64,000 nt of DNA from Flaccisagitta enflata (GCA_965153355.1 OZ231128.1:48546001-48610000); one strand, 5' to 3'; numbered from the stretch's first letter, positions 36,319 through 47,896 are shown. Notes: a model not told the origin generated them from the letters alone. Translations and numbers: made by a program.

Positions 36319-38358
36319 AAAGCATCAAAAATTCTAAAGCAAACTCACCTTAAACCCTTTTTGTGAGATTTCTACTCAGGAGCAACTGATAACAAAGTTG
36401 GTGAAAACTATTTTGGACAAATGACAGCACAACTGAAAAAAAAAGAGGTGCTGCCTTTCCTGTTATTGGTGAAAGGCTGGTGCTCAGCTCCAATGCTGAT
36501 TTGGCTTTCACAAATGGTGCAGAAAAGATGTTGAAAAAAAAAAGTTGAAGAGTGAAAAGAAACAAGTTCACAAAATTGAAGCAGACTGGTCCAAAGCCCA
36601 AAAGGATATCATGAAAGCCAAGATTGATGTCACTGATTCAAAGGCTCACATTCTTGCACAAGAGCAATCAAAAAACAAGCTCATTGCACAGTGTGCTGAA
36701 AATGGAAGGAAGCATAACTACCATAGACCTGTAACGTCACAAGATGATGTCAACTTGATGTTTGCCAAGATTCAGAAGTTCAGTGAGCAATATAAATTAT
36801 CGCTGATAAGGAAGGAGATTAAGGTCAAGAAGCTGATATTTTTAGAGCTTCAAAATGACTTTGTTTTGTTCAAGCAATACAATATCTTTTCCACAAAGAT
36901 GTATCAAAATTTCCTGAAACTGTATGCCATTGACTGTTCTAACTAAGAAGTGATTTCTGTTGGTAACATTTATGGAGGAACAAATATTTTTGCTTCCAAC
37001 CCTACTCCTGAGCGCACTCAATCATTGAAAAAATCTGAAGAGTTTTTTGTTGACTTTGAATGGCCACCATCAGAAGCGGAGTTCTTCATTGCTTTTCTTG
37101 AAAATAATGGTCTGTCTGTTCAGTCAGCTCCTATGATGACATTAATGACAAAATCAAGGCTCATCTACTTCAAGCTATCAAGACTAGAGCCAAGGATGAT
37201 AAAGGGAAAACATATTGGATTCATAGTGAAGGAGAAAGTGTTGGTGCATTTGAAGAAAAGCATGTTTTGGTAATGAGGCCCTCTATCAATCTTGCAAAAA
37301 ACATCACTGGAAGAGATCCTGTTTTTGCTCTCATGAATCGTGAGGTCATCAAGGGAATGACCTCTCAGTTCTATGTCTGAATCTTTAGGCAGCTGCTCCC
37401 ACAATATCTTTTTTTAAATATATATTTTGTGAAAATGAATGTCTTTAAAATGGATTTAAAGTTTCTCTTTAATTTCCAATCTGCAAATCAAATGGTGTGG
37501 TCGAAGATTCTCACATGATATGACTTTTGACAAATTTTGTATTGTTTGACTATCTTTTACCTTCCTTATCCTACTATCTCAAAAACCAAGAACATCATAA
37601 ATCCAATGTTTTTTAAAATATGAATTTTTTTCTTATCTTTGTTGCATCGTAATTAAATCTTGCATTAGAATTGTTGATGGTCATCATAAAAAAAACAAAT
37701 TTTTAAGATTACTACTGCTTTAATACAAACAAAAATGACTTCAAATTAAGACTCTGGGTTACTTGATAGCTAATTTTCGCCTGTTTTTAGACTCCAATGG
37801 GCTCACACAAATTGATTCACTTAATTTACATTGAACAATAACATATTTTCACATTTAATCTCTTTAAGAATTTTAACAAAAAAATAGGAAGTGAAAAAAG
37901 CAACAAATCTTTGTTTTAGCTTGTTTTAACCAGTTTTTCAGCTGTTAGAACCTGATTTTTGGCAGTTTTAAAACATGAATGGGCTCATACAACTTTGTTC
38001 ACTTGATTCACATTAGATAATTATACATTTTCACTAAAATTGTCCCTAAAAATCATTTCAGTAAATCAGAAAACAGAAATACGCTGTTTTTGCTTGTTTT
38101 GACTAGTTTTTTTGCTATTTTGACTTCATTTTGGCCAGGAATGAGACTTTTATAGGCTCATTCAACTCTGTGCACTTGATTCACATTAGACAATAATATA
38201 TTTGCATAATAATCATCATTAGAAATCATTTCAGCAAGCCAAATTGTAAAAAACCTTTAATTTTGCCTGTTTTGACCAATTTTTAGCCCGTCCGGGTCCT
38301 TTTTTTGGGTCAAATGAGCCCAGATTGCCACAACATGTCATGTTATGGGCCCATACAC
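35819..38358 (+). mobile_element. Decayed 2.5-kb DNA transposon with ~100-bp TIRs
   Basis: The left end GTGTATGGGCCCAATACACA and, from the right, GTGTATGGGCCCATAACATG are inverted. They share AATCTGGGC, AAAAGGACCCGGA and TCAAAA blocks over roughly 100 bases. Inside are a CT run (36257-36316), a broken coding region (36361-37380), and three tandem units of about 180 bp sharing GGGCTCATACAACTTTGTTC and CACTTGATTCACATTAGA (about 37795-38270). No convincing target duplication is visible. The superfamily is not identified. Confidence 0.72.
36361..37380 (+). pseudogene. Broken coding region of unrecognised transposon protein
   Basis: Successive frames give protein-like sequence: a segment ending KLVKTILDK, then RGAAFPVIGERLVL, a Lys-rich helical stretch, and HNYHRPVTSQDDV with following K/E-rich sequence. 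After these come FFVDFEWPPSEAEFF and, in another frame, TYWIHSEGESVGAFEEKHV down to a natural TGA at 37378-37380. Lesions are an early TGA near 36422, a frameshift in an A run near 36535-36545, an in-frame TAA at 36944-36946, and a frameshift near 37130. About 330 residues are recoverable in pieces. I do not recognise the family. Its position inside terminal inverted repeats suggests it is the element's own transposase or accessory protein. An intron at some breaks cannot be excluded. Confidence 0.65.
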
Positions 38359-38399
38359 CCCCCTGGAGACTTAAAAATTAAATCTCTTTTGATGACTTT

Positions 38400-38525
38400 C
38401 AAGTGCAGGAGGCCAATAGTAGAGGGGGGTTGTGGCTCAGTAGGGGGGTCTGGTAGGGGGGAGGTTGTACCCCCCTACCCAACCGGCCACAATGAAATTG
38501 TAACCCCGCCTTACTTGTTTATCTT
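38400..38525. repeat. G/C-run hairpin
   Basis: GAGGGGGGTTGTGGC and GGGGGGAGGTTGTACCCCCC with CCAACCGGCCACAA can fold back on each other. No mobile-element ends were recognised. Confidence 0.45.
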
Positions 38526-38542
38526 CTTGTGACAACTGAACG

Positions 38543-38795
38543 CTTCTCCCCTCTTTCTGTGTCCCTCTGTCTCGTCTACTACTGTTCTTCTTGCTGCTCC
38601 ACTCCTTCACCATTCTCTTCCTGTCTCTCCCCTCTTTCTGTGTCCCTCTGTCTCCTCTACTACCGTTCTTCTTGCAGTCTTGCTGCTCCACTCCTAGCTC
38701 CTTCACCATTCTCTTCCTGTCTCTCCCCTCTTTCTGTGTCCCTGTCTCCTCTACTACCGTTCTTCTAGCAGTCTTGCTGCTCCACTCCTTCAGGC
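38543..38795. repeat. ~90-100-bp tandem repeat, three units
   Basis: Three units share CCCCTCTTTCTGTGTCCCTC, CTACTACCGTTCTTCT and GCTGCTCCACTCC. One unit has an additional AGCTCCTTCACC. Related CTCTTCCTGTCTCTCCCCTC occurs near 43751. Confidence 0.88.
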
Positions 38796-39356
38796 ACGAT
38801 TCGCGGTCACTCAGGCGGAGCATGAGTAAAATAAGTCATTTTCAAAATCAAATAAATATAACATATCTATACATCATTGTGAAGGTAATACTTTACTTTA
38901 TATGAATTCACCTCTGGAATTCGTTAGCAGGGTCAAATCTTCATGCAAATTAGGTTATAATGACAACATATAAAATTTCCCTTAATTTCAAAATTTGACC
39001 ATTTGATGAAGTAAGATCGACCAGTAAGAGTCTATATTGGTGCAAAGACATAGGGGCAGATGTGTTTACACTATATTGATCATTGGGCAGGAGTAGTTTC
39101 AAATCGAATTCAATGCAAAAACCAAAAAAGTTCAAAATATCGATGTTTTGCATACAGACCTAACAGCCATATACAGTAACTTTGAAGCAGCGATGGCAAC
39201 ACAATGCATTTTAGTCCGATTACGAGACTGCGAACCTTGCTGCATGAGCGAGTACGATTACGCTTACCATTCCACCAGTCTTTGACAGCATACGATTACG
39301 ACTACGAGTATACAATGAATACAACCTATGTTGGAGTAAAGCTTGTTATTTCCTTC
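38796..39356. other. No gene recognised
   Basis: This is plain sequence with TACGATTACG-like short repeats near 39215-39310. Confidence 0.5.
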
Positions 39357-39476
<120 letters not shown>

Positions 39477-40061
39477 TTTTTGGGCAGCGGCCCCGAAGGG
39501 GCCGATGACCTATGCTTTCACACAGGAGAAATTTCTCCTTCTCCTCCGTACCCCCCCCCCCCGCTTTCAGCCTGGAAACCCAAATCCAATCCTCAAGGCC
39601 CAAATCCAAGCCTTGAGGCTCAAATCCCAGCCGGGAGGCCCAAATCTCAGCCTCATTGCCTAAATCTGAGCCTCATTGCCAAAATCCCAGCCTCAGGGCC
39701 CAAATCCCAGCCTCAAGGCCCAAATCCCGGCCTCAAGGCCCAAATCCAGGCCTCAAGGCCCAAATCCCGGCCTCAAGGCCCAAATCCCGGCCTCAAGGCC
39801 CAAATCCCGGCCTTGAGGCTCAAATCCCAATCTCGAGCCTCAAATCCCAGTCTTGAGGTCAAATCTCAGCCACAAGGCTCAAATCCCCGCCTCTAAGCTC
39901 AATTCCCAGCTTCAAGGCCCCGATTCCACCCTCCAGGCTCAAATAAAAACAGCATAGGTCATCGGCTCCTTCGGGGCCGCTGCCCCTCTCACCACCTCAC
40001 ACCCTCATATACTCACTTAGGGGCAACGGGTACCGCTGACCATCTAACGCTTTTGCGACTA
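39477..40061 (-). repeat. Family E2 element, complete
   Basis: It begins TTTTTGGGCAGCGGCCCCGA with a perfect stem CGGCCCC/GGGGCCG (39486-39502), then GATGACCTATGCTTTCACAC. About 20 units of CCTCAAGGCCCAAATCCCGG follow, then an inverted end block (GCATAGGTCATCGGCTCC...GGGGCCGCTGCCCC, 39951-39986). The tail is GGCAACGGGTACCGCTGACC and AACGCTTTTGCGACTATTTT. Confidence 0.88.
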
Positions 40062-40185
40062 TTTTTCTTTCCTTCTTTCTTTCTTTCTTATTCTCTAGCT
40101 TTCTAAGTGACAAATTTGGCTAGATGTTGCCTGTTGATTGGTAAAATATGATTTTAAAAACCACAATAATTGCATTCTTTCATTG

Positions 40186-40570
40186 CATCTTCTTCTTCTT
40201 CTTGTTCCTTTTCTTCTTCTTCTTCTTCTTCTTCTTCTTCTTCTTCTTCTTCTTCTTCTTCTTCTTCTTCTACTTCTTCTTCTTCTACTTCTTCTTCTTT
40301 TTTTCTTCTTCTTCAACTAACGTGAATCTCTTCTTCCTCTACTTCTTCTTCTTTTTTTTTCTATTTCTACTCAGCCTCTCCTCTTCATCATTTTCATTCT
40401 CATCTTCACTTTCTTCACTTTCTTCTCATTTGTCTTCTTTTTCCTCTTCTTCTTCTTCTTCTTCCTCTTCTTCCTCCTCTTCTTCTTCTTCTTCTTCTTT
40501 TTTTACAACTTTTTCTTCTATAAATTCTTCTTCTTCTTCTCTTTTATCACCTTTATGTCCTCCAACTTCT
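40186..40570. repeat. (TTC)n microsatellite cluster
   Basis: TTC runs are interrupted by TAC and by T runs, extending to about 40570. Poly-Leu, poly-Phe, poly-Ser and poly-Arg frames are artefacts. Confidence 0.95.
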
Positions 40571-40582
40571 TCCCTTTCTTCC

Positions 40583-41155
40583 TTCACACATATGGGGGAT
40601 TTTCTCCTCCTCCGTCCGTCCGTCCATCCCCCCAGTCTCGAGGCCCAAATCCCAGTCCCGAGACCCAAATCCCAGTCTCGTGGGCCCAAATCCTATCCAA
40701 AAGGCCCAAATCCTAGCTCTGAAGGCCCAAATTCTAGCATGCAGACCCAAATCCCAGCCTTGGCGCCCAAATCTCATCCTTTAGGCTCAAATCCCAGCCG
40801 CGAGGCCCAAATCTAAGCCTCAAGGCTCATATCCCAGCCTCACAGATGAGATTTGGGTCTCAAAGCTGGGATTTAGGCCTCCAGGCTAAGATTTGGGCCT
40901 TGAGGCTAGGATTTGGTCCTTTTGGATAGGATTTGGGCCACGAGACTGGGATTTGGGTCTTGGGACTGGGATTTGGGCCTCAAGACTGGGGGGCGGGCGG
41001 GCGGACGGAGGAGGAGGAGAAAATCCGCCATATGTGTGAAAGCATAGGTCATCGACCCCTTCGGGGCCGCTGCCCTGCTTCCCCTTCAACTTCCAGCACA
41101 ACCTACTTGGGCAGGGCACAGGTACCACTGACCATCTAACGCTTTTGCGACTATT
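40583..41155 (-). repeat. Family E2 element, 5' truncated, with inverted internal arms
   Basis: It starts within the end block (TTCACACATATGGGGGATTT), so the GGGCAGCGG terminus is missing at the TTC repeat. Forward GAGGCCCAAATCCCAG units (40630-40840) face inverted CTGGGATTTGGGCC units (40845-41000). The intact inverted end block follows (41025-41075), then the tail GGTACCACTGACCATCTAAC and GCTTTTGCGACTATTCTT. Confidence 0.85.
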
Positions 41156-41411
41156 CTTCTTTTTCTTTTTTTTTTTTTCTTCTTCTTTTTCCAGATACAC
41201 GGCTACCAGATTTTAGGTGACCATGTCGAAGTTTGAACAATTCAGTTTCACAAAACTTGATATATTAAAGGGAATCTCAGAGTTATGAATGCATTATGGG
41301 GTGTGAACAAAATTTGTATTGCATCTTTGTAAATGCATATCACTGAACTGAGTCATCGAGATAAAGTGAATTTGGCATGTAAACTGCCATATGTCTTCAT
41401 CAAACGGACTG
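41156..41411. other. Plain sequence; first part of diverged repeat I
   Basis: Bases 41260-41400 (GGGTGTGAACA...TTTGGCATG...CATATGTCTTCATCAAACG) resemble 43155-43275. No other feature was recognised. Confidence 0.5.
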
Positions 41412-41577
41412 AACAAGGCCGGATACACGGCTAACACCAGTTGCAGACGGGTGGGCAGGGGTGAAAATGTGAGTTTTCATACTTCTCGACTTGTGTTCAA
41501 TGATGGACGGACAGACGGACCGATGGACGAACCAACGGACAAAGGCTTTTTTAGAGTTGTGTGTGCAACAAGAAAGT
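41412..41577 (+). repeat. Family A hairpin element
   Basis: It starts AACAAGGCCGGATACACGGC and GACGGGTGGGCAGGGGTGAA, has a GACG/GACC core, and ends TTTAGAGTTGTGTGTGCAAC plus AAGAAAG. The stem is GTTG/CAAC, another sequence-changed but paired stem. It sits inside the diverged repeat I. Confidence 0.85.
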
Positions 41578-41934
41578 TGTGAAAACAGAGAAAAGTGCTA
41601 TTTTCATGACTCCATAAAATTTTTTTTAAAAAACGTCAAAAATCTTCTTATACTTCAACATGATTTTTTTCTCGTGTCAACCAGAATCTAGACAAATAAG
41701 AATATCCATTTTTTCCGAAATGTTCCTTCATTCTTGTTACGCTTTACTTCCATCAAAGTTAGAGCGACTTTTAAGCAACAGACCAAAATGAGCTAATTGA
41801 GGCCTTTTTTGGGCCACATTGACCTAAGATATATCGCCCTAGAGATTGAAAAGTGTGCCCAGAGTCGTTTGTCATGTCCGGTGTGCCATGTGATGAATGA
41901 GGCTGTCAAACATATTGTCATATCATAGGATTTA
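41578..41934. repeat. Diverged repeat I, first copy, distal part
   Basis: Segments such as TTTTTTGGGCCACATTGACC and GATATATCGCC match, with many changes, the later region 43545-43610 (TTTTTTGGGTCCTAGATCC, GATATGTCG). Together with 41260-41400 they outline an old direct repeat about 1.8 kb apart. Confidence 0.4.
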
Positions 41935-42181
41935 GGGCGCTTTTCTAGTCACAGAAAATCGCGTTTTAAACAGGCCACTTGGTCGCTTGATATGTTCATC
42001 TGCTTGCACCGCTCATTCCGCTACACTTGCTACGCTTGCTTGCTCCATTCACAAGCTCGCTCACTTTATTTAGAAGCTCGCTCACTCCGCTCACTTCCTC
42101 GTTGGACACTGAAATTTATAGATATGTGTTCATGCTGAAAACGCATTCAACGCGTATTTCTAGAACGAGGAAACATGCCCT
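41935..42181. repeat. Family F element, diverged
   Basis: The ends GGGCGCTTTTCTAGTCACAG and CTAGAACGAGGAAACATGCC are imperfectly inverted. The interior has CAGGCCACTTGGTCGCTTGA, CGCTACACTTGCTACGCTTG and CTCGCTCACTCCGCTCACTT. It is more diverged than 23748-23983, and no clear target duplication is visible. Confidence 0.7.
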
Positions 42182-42204
42182 TACACGGCCTGCTGGATTC
42201 CAAA

Positions 42205-42365
42205 TTGTATCTGTAATTGTAACGTGAAATATTGGATGACGCAAAATTGGCTGATATATTGATTTCTGAACGATACAGCCCCTGCCGAGCCCCGCTCACC
42301 CGCTTACTGCCCCTGCTCACCTGCATTGCTGCACCTGCCCATCCGCCAGCGACTACTTATTGGTT
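42205..42365 (+). repeat. Family J repeat, second copy
   Basis: It shares GTGAAATATTGGATGACGCA and a CCGCTTACTGCCCCTGCTCA block with 23500-23600, then CCCATCCGCCAGCGACTACT. It may be a relative of family A without a visible hairpin end. Confidence 0.4.
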
Positions 42366-43628
42366 GTTAATGCGGCTTTGGTTATTTAAAACCGGAGTAT
42401 GCAAGGGAGAAAAAACTGTCAAATACACCATTTTTACGGCAAATTCAAGGCATGCTCTAACAGCATGTTTTTGGCATCAGATCATACATAATGTTAATGC
42501 GATAAGATGGAATTGTTACATGAATATGTCTGAAGCCTACCTACTTTGTTTTTCATAATCTTAGAGCGATTGTAGCGGAATCTGAGAAAAAAACATAAAA
42601 AAAACCTGCAATTTTGCTGTTTTTACAGCATTTTACAGCATATACTGATACTAATTTTCGACATCTTAAGATCAATTCTTTTCAAAATAGTGTCCCTAGA
42701 CCAGTTTCACTAATTTTGAGTACTGATGAATCAATGCTGCAGTATATCAAAGAGAAATACGTAAAAAACAGTAAAAAATGCTATTTTTACAGCATTTTTA
42801 CAGCATTTTACAGCATTAATTCAAAATTCTATCGGGAAATTTTTGAGAATTTAGTATGAAGTGATAAATTAAGTATTCCCGATGCCCATCCAATGGTTGT
42901 TTTTACCTCCTGTTCTTTTTTGAACGCCTGAAGCCTCCGACAATGCGTGACTTTTAAAAAAAACTTGAGGCAGCTATAAGAAATGTTCACACCTAAAGAC
43001 ATGGAATCACAAAAATACTCATAAATCAAGAATGCCTAGACTGAGGGACTTGAAATTTTAGGGTTAGATGCAGAATTTGATGCTCTTTCAGACCATACCC
43101 AGTGCAAACTTCCCTAGTTTCTGATGATGGGTCTCAATACTAGGAATCACAGTGTGACATAAGCGTGACAGGGTGTGAACACATTTCTTATAGCACATTG
43201 AAATTTTCATATTTCTACATTGAGATATGGCAAAGTCACGAAATTTGGCATGAACACTCTCATATGTCTTTACTAAACGTGCAAAAAGAAAAATGAAAAA
43301 TCCAGATGAGGTTTTTTTTATAATAATTGGAATTTCCCCAAAAATCGTCAAAGATAGTACTTTTAAAAAAATCTAAAAAATGTCATTTTTCTATGATGAA
43401 CAAGGTCCTGTCAACAGAAGATTTTTAGTCCTCAAAACCATAACCGGGACCAATGAAAATGTCCCATTTCTTTATATCAGGTCATGTTTTTTCTCAAATT
43501 TTACAGTGATGATAGTCAGTGTGACCTAAATAGGACATGTAGAAATTGGCCAAATCAGCCCTTTTTTGGGTCCTAGATCCTAGTGATATGTCGACACTGA
43601 AAAAAGCAGGTTGTTACCAGAGTGCTAC
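42366..43628. other. No gene; ACAGCATTTT motifs and diverged repeat I second copy
   Basis: Bases 42618-42820 contain about seven ACAGCATTTT or ACAGCATA motifs. Bases 43080-43620 resemble 41260-41900 in diverged form. I see no open frame with a domain. Confidence 0.5.
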
Positions 43629-44489
<861 letters not shown>

Positions 44490-44749
44490 TTGAGCAGGGG
44501 GTCGATGACCTACGCTTTCACACATGAGAAAATTTCTTCTTCTTATCCCTCTCCTTCTCGCCCATATCCAAACCTCGAGACCCAAATCCCAGCCTCGAGG
44601 CCCATATCACATCCTCAAGGCCCAAATTCCAGCCTTCAGGCCATCGGTCCAATTAGGGCGACTGCCCTGCTCCCTCCCTCAACTTCAATCACTACCAACT
44701 TAGGTAGGGCACAGGTACCGCTCACCATCTCACGCTTTTGCGTCTCTTT
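44490..44749 (-). repeat. Family E2 element, short, decayed
   Basis: GAGCAGGGGGTCGATGACCT and ACGCTTTCACACATGAG form the first end. Four GAGGCCCAAATCCCAGCCTC-type units follow, then a decayed inverted block and the tail GGTAGGGCACAGGTACCGCT with CACGCTTTTGCGTC. It has lost most internal units. Confidence 0.78.
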
Positions 44750-44885
44750 ACCCCTGGTGTCGAATTGTACCCCCCCTCTACCCTTAATATTGTATGTATT
44801 CACACATCAAAATGTGTTGCGCAGGACAAAATTTCAAATACTATTTAAGCAATCACAAACAAAAGATAGCCAGAGTGACATGTTT

Positions 44886-45334
44886 AACCGGTCGCCCAAG
44901 GACAATATGTGATCAGCAATACCCGTTGTGAATCAGAGTGAGGGGAAGCAGGGCAGCAGGCCCAAGAGGGTTGAAGTCCCGTAGAACACAGAGGGACGTA
45001 AAGGCTCAATCAAGGTAGATTAAATGCCTCAGGAAGCTAGCTAGGCTGGTATTAAGTCTAAGAGGGCAGATTTGAGGTCTGACAGGGCTGTTTTGAAGCC
45101 TGAGAGAGCTGTTTTGAAGCTTAAGAAAGCCGATTTGAGGCCTGGAATGGCGGATGAAGGGCTCATTTGAGGCCTGAGAGGACTTATTGAGGCCTGAGAG
45201 GGCCTGAGAGGGCGGATTTAAGGCCTGAGGAGGGACAAATGAATAGAGGGACAAACCAATGAATAAAAGTCTTCCTGTGTTCTACATTCAGTATCATACA
45301 GAATTTCGTTCCCTTCGGTGCCACTATCCAAAAA
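44886..45334 (+). repeat. Family E1 element
   Basis: It starts AACCGGTCGCCCAAGGACAA and TGTGATCAGCAATACCCGTT, then GGGCAGCAGGCCCAAGAGGG and GAAGTCCCGTAGAACACAGA. About 12 units of the GGCCTGAGAGGGCAGATTTG type follow. It ends TTCCTGTGTTCTAC and CGTTCCCTTCGGTGCCACTA with TCCAAAAA. Confidence 0.82.
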
Positions 45335-45707
45335 TGCTGTAAAGAATAAAGTGGGTGGTTTCTTTCACTTATGACTGACAAACAGTCATTGATAACAACA
45401 TATTTCGCTGCAGACCGACCGACAAATAAACAACCGATGGATGGAGCCGATCTTATGAAATGATGCCCTGGCGTGTTTCAATGATATCTTGTTAGCAGCT
45501 GCACACCAAATATTTTTACGACTGCAGATTAGCAAGGATCTTTTTCGATGAATGATTATGGTCACTAACACGTTCGGCTGATTACTAGGGATAGATGAGC
45601 TTCCAAGATTCCTTAGTTTTTCTTTAGGTTAGGAAACTTCTGATACCCGACGAGACGATGAAATTATGAAAATATTTTCGCGCTTTGTATCTGAAAGGCT
45701 CAAGTAA
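45335..45707. other. No feature recognised
   Basis: This is plain sequence. A CAGACCGACCGAC stretch near 45411 is a short core-like motif without element ends. Confidence 0.5.
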
Positions 45708-45806
45708 GGTGTGCTCAAGGCTCAAGGCTCAAGGCTCAAGGCTCAAGGCTCAAGGCTCAAGGCTCAAGGCTCAAGGCTCAAGGCTCAAGGCTCAAGGCTC
45801 AAGCAA
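45708..45806. repeat. 7-bp CTCAAGG tandem repeat, about 13 units
   Basis: GGCTCAA units are pure over about 90 bases and then decay into AAGGTGTAAG-type units. Confidence 0.97.
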
Positions 45807-45858
45807 GGTGTAAGCAAGGCGTAAGTTAGGTGTAAGGCTCCGGCAAACCCTTTAACCC

Positions 45859-45902
45859 CTTTTTATAGTCGCGTGCACGCGACTCTTTAACCCGCTATGA
45901 CT
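45859..45902 (-). repeat. Isolated family B hairpin end
   Basis: TTTTTATAGTCGCGTGCACG, CGACTCTTTAACCCGC and a short tail carry the perfect 16-base palindrome of family B without the rest of the element. The break coincides with the start of a TTTC microsatellite. Confidence 0.8.
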
Positions 45903-45964
45903 ATTCTTTCCTTATCTTTTCTTTTTTTTTTATCTCTCTTCCTTCCTTTCATTCTTTCTTTCCC

Positions 45965-46035
<71 letters not shown>

Positions 46036-46074
46036 ATCTTTCTTTCTTTCTTGCTTTCTTTCTTGCTTGTTTGC
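45903..46074. repeat. (TTTC)n microsatellite
   Basis: This tetranucleotide run directly precedes the family C element. Confidence 0.95.
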
Positions 46075-46206
46075 TTTTTAGGTGCGACAAAGCACCTCTA
46101 TAACTGGCTGTGTCCGTTGGTTGGTTGGTCTGTCGGTCGGTCGGTCGGGTAACGCATTCGTTCGACGATCCACACGTCGCACCTTATTGGCCTACTTGGC
46201 CTTGTT
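46075..46206 (-). repeat. Family C hairpin element
   Basis: It begins TTTTTAGGTGCGACAAAGCA, CTCTATAACTGGCTGTGTCC and a GGTT/GGTC core, and ends CCACACGTCGCACCTTATTG and GGCCTACTTGGCCTTGTT. It is very close to 4241-4368. Confidence 0.9.
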
Positions 46207-46219
46207 TTCATTCTTTCAA

Positions 46220-46220
<1 letters not shown>

Positions 46221-46274
<54 letters not shown>

Positions 46275-46288
46275 ACAACTGATAGAGC

Positions 46289-46334
<46 letters not shown>

Positions 46335-46478
46335 GTCCTTTCTTTCTTCTTTCTTTCTTTTCTTTCTTTTTTTCTTTCTTCTTTCTTTCTTTCTTTCTTT
46401 CCTTCTTTCTTTCTTCCGCTTTCTTTTTTGTTTCCCGCGTCACTTGTTTCTTAATTGTACAATGTTACCCCCAGTCCC

Positions 46479-46546
<68 letters not shown>
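46221..46546. repeat. CT and TTTC microsatellite cluster
   Basis: CT runs lie at 46221-46272 and 46483-46546, with TTTC units between (46285-46433). Each CT run is followed by TGACAACTGA(T/A)AGAGC, so the block appears locally duplicated. Confidence 0.93.
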
Positions 46547-46549
<3 letters not shown>

Positions 46550-46893
46550 AACTGAAAGAGCTGTTGGGGCAAATAAGCCTGACATCATGGTGAGGGACAA
46601 AAAGAACAAAAGTGTCCCTATCCTTGATGTAAGCTGCCTTAGTGATGTGAATGAAGTGGCGAGAGAGAATGAAAAAATAAATTAAGTACAGTGGATTGCG
46701 GGTCGAGTTGAGCAAAATGTGGGACTCTGAACGCGATGTTATACCTGTTGTTGTTGGTGGACTAGGATGTGTATCCAAGAGTTAGGAGAGATACCTTAAA
46801 AGGATCCCAGCTGAGATTTCCAAAGTGTTGTGCATAAAAATCGTTCTACTTGGAAGCGAAAAACTGATGAGATCTTTCTTATCAAAAAAATGA
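46545..46893 (+). pseudogene. C-terminal relic of a non-LTR retrotransposon protein
   Basis: The first frame reads KPDIMVRDKKNK then VPILDVSCLSDVNEVARENE. After a shift near 46680 the next frame reads KYSGLRVELSKMW, VIPVVVGGLGCVSK, a TAG stop at 46783-46785, and RYLKRIPAEISKV down to a TGA at 46891-46893. The order R/KPDIVV-K-K, DV-P-D, EKxxKYxxL, MW and PVVVGxLG matches the tail I associate with reverse-transcriptase ORFs of many invertebrate non-LTR retrotransposons. Only this tail is present, with a frameshift and a stop, and its 5' side is cut at a CT microsatellite. The clade is not assigned. Confidence 0.62.
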
Positions 46894-47319
46894 TACAGTA
46901 CATTAGGTTTTAAAGCCCTGATTACAGTTCACAGAAAGGTAAGAGATTCACTAAGCAAAATAAAAAAGTTTTAAATTCATTAAATCCTGAAATCTTTCTA
47001 CGTGCATCAAAGTTGCTACAGTCTCACTGGCCCAGAAGATTTTTTTTATCTCTTTATATATTCATGCAGAAAATGATGTGTAAGTCCATACTTAGCTGAC
47101 CAGTTGGGTTTGAGAAAAAAAATTGGTCTTCGTGCCTTATGTGGACTGGTGTTGCCATTACGATCCAAATCGTTTGTTCACATTTGGCTTTTGTTAGATT
47201 ACATTTGAGGCTGACTACTTGAATCAAAACCACATCATTACCCCCCCAAAAAAAACCCCTAAGATTCTGAAATGCCCTAAAGATCAGGTCAATCCTCGAA
47301 TATCACTATCAAGCACTTG
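46894..47319. other. Possible 3' flank of the retrotransposon relic; no gene
   Basis: This is AT-rich sequence with C and A runs at 47235-47255. No further frame or repeat was recognised. Confidence 0.45.
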
Positions 47320-47360
47320 TACAGGGTGTTTCATGCCAAATTAGATATAAGAAAACGATG

Positions 47361-47896
47361 ATATGCCGGGGTAGGCGGGAGGATGCTATCGTCAGGGTCC
47401 AGGGGTAGAATGCTCGAAGATGGGGTGCCTGCCAAAAACTCCTAGAGAAAATCCCTAAAAGCCCGCGGGGAGAATGTACTGAGAAAGAACCAAACTAGGC
47501 AAATAATACATGATATAGCCCTAATCAAGACCCCAAGGCCCTAATGAATATGCCACAGTCCCCACAGGGGCGGTGGCACGCTTGTCACTCAAATAGCCTA
47601 ACCTAAAGGGGGGGGATCCTAAGGATGAGGCCAATCCTAAGGGGAGAGAGGTGATATCCAAATGGACATCTTGCTCAGGGAGAACGAAACGCCAGGGGAA
47701 GGGGAGTGGCCTCTCCCAGAATGCAGTCACACCTCCCTTAAGTAGGCCAAAGTGGGGAAGATGAAGCCACAGAAGAGGAGGCATGTGGCTAACAGCCAGA
47801 GAGAAGGAAGAGAGCAGGGCAAAGTCAGAAAAGGAAAAGGGAAGGACCCAACCCAGATATCAGAGAGGGTAAGAAGGGGAAACGCGCGGCACTACA
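47361..47896 (-). repeat. 3' LTR
   Basis: It is identical to 54141-54676 except C at 47826 versus T at 54606. In element orientation it begins TGTAGTGCCGCGCGTTTCCC and ends CCTACCCCGGCATAT, so the start is TG and the last CA is three bases inside the shared end. An 87-codon frame inside (47521-47784) is present in both LTRs and is incidental. Confidence 0.93.

Noticed and set aside
41185-41215. Additional family A element at ATACACGGCTACC
   Set aside because: Only about 15 bases match and neither end is present.
47521-47784. 87-codon frame present twice (also 54301-54564)
   Set aside because: It lies inside both LTRs. Duplication reflects LTR identity, not coding conservation.
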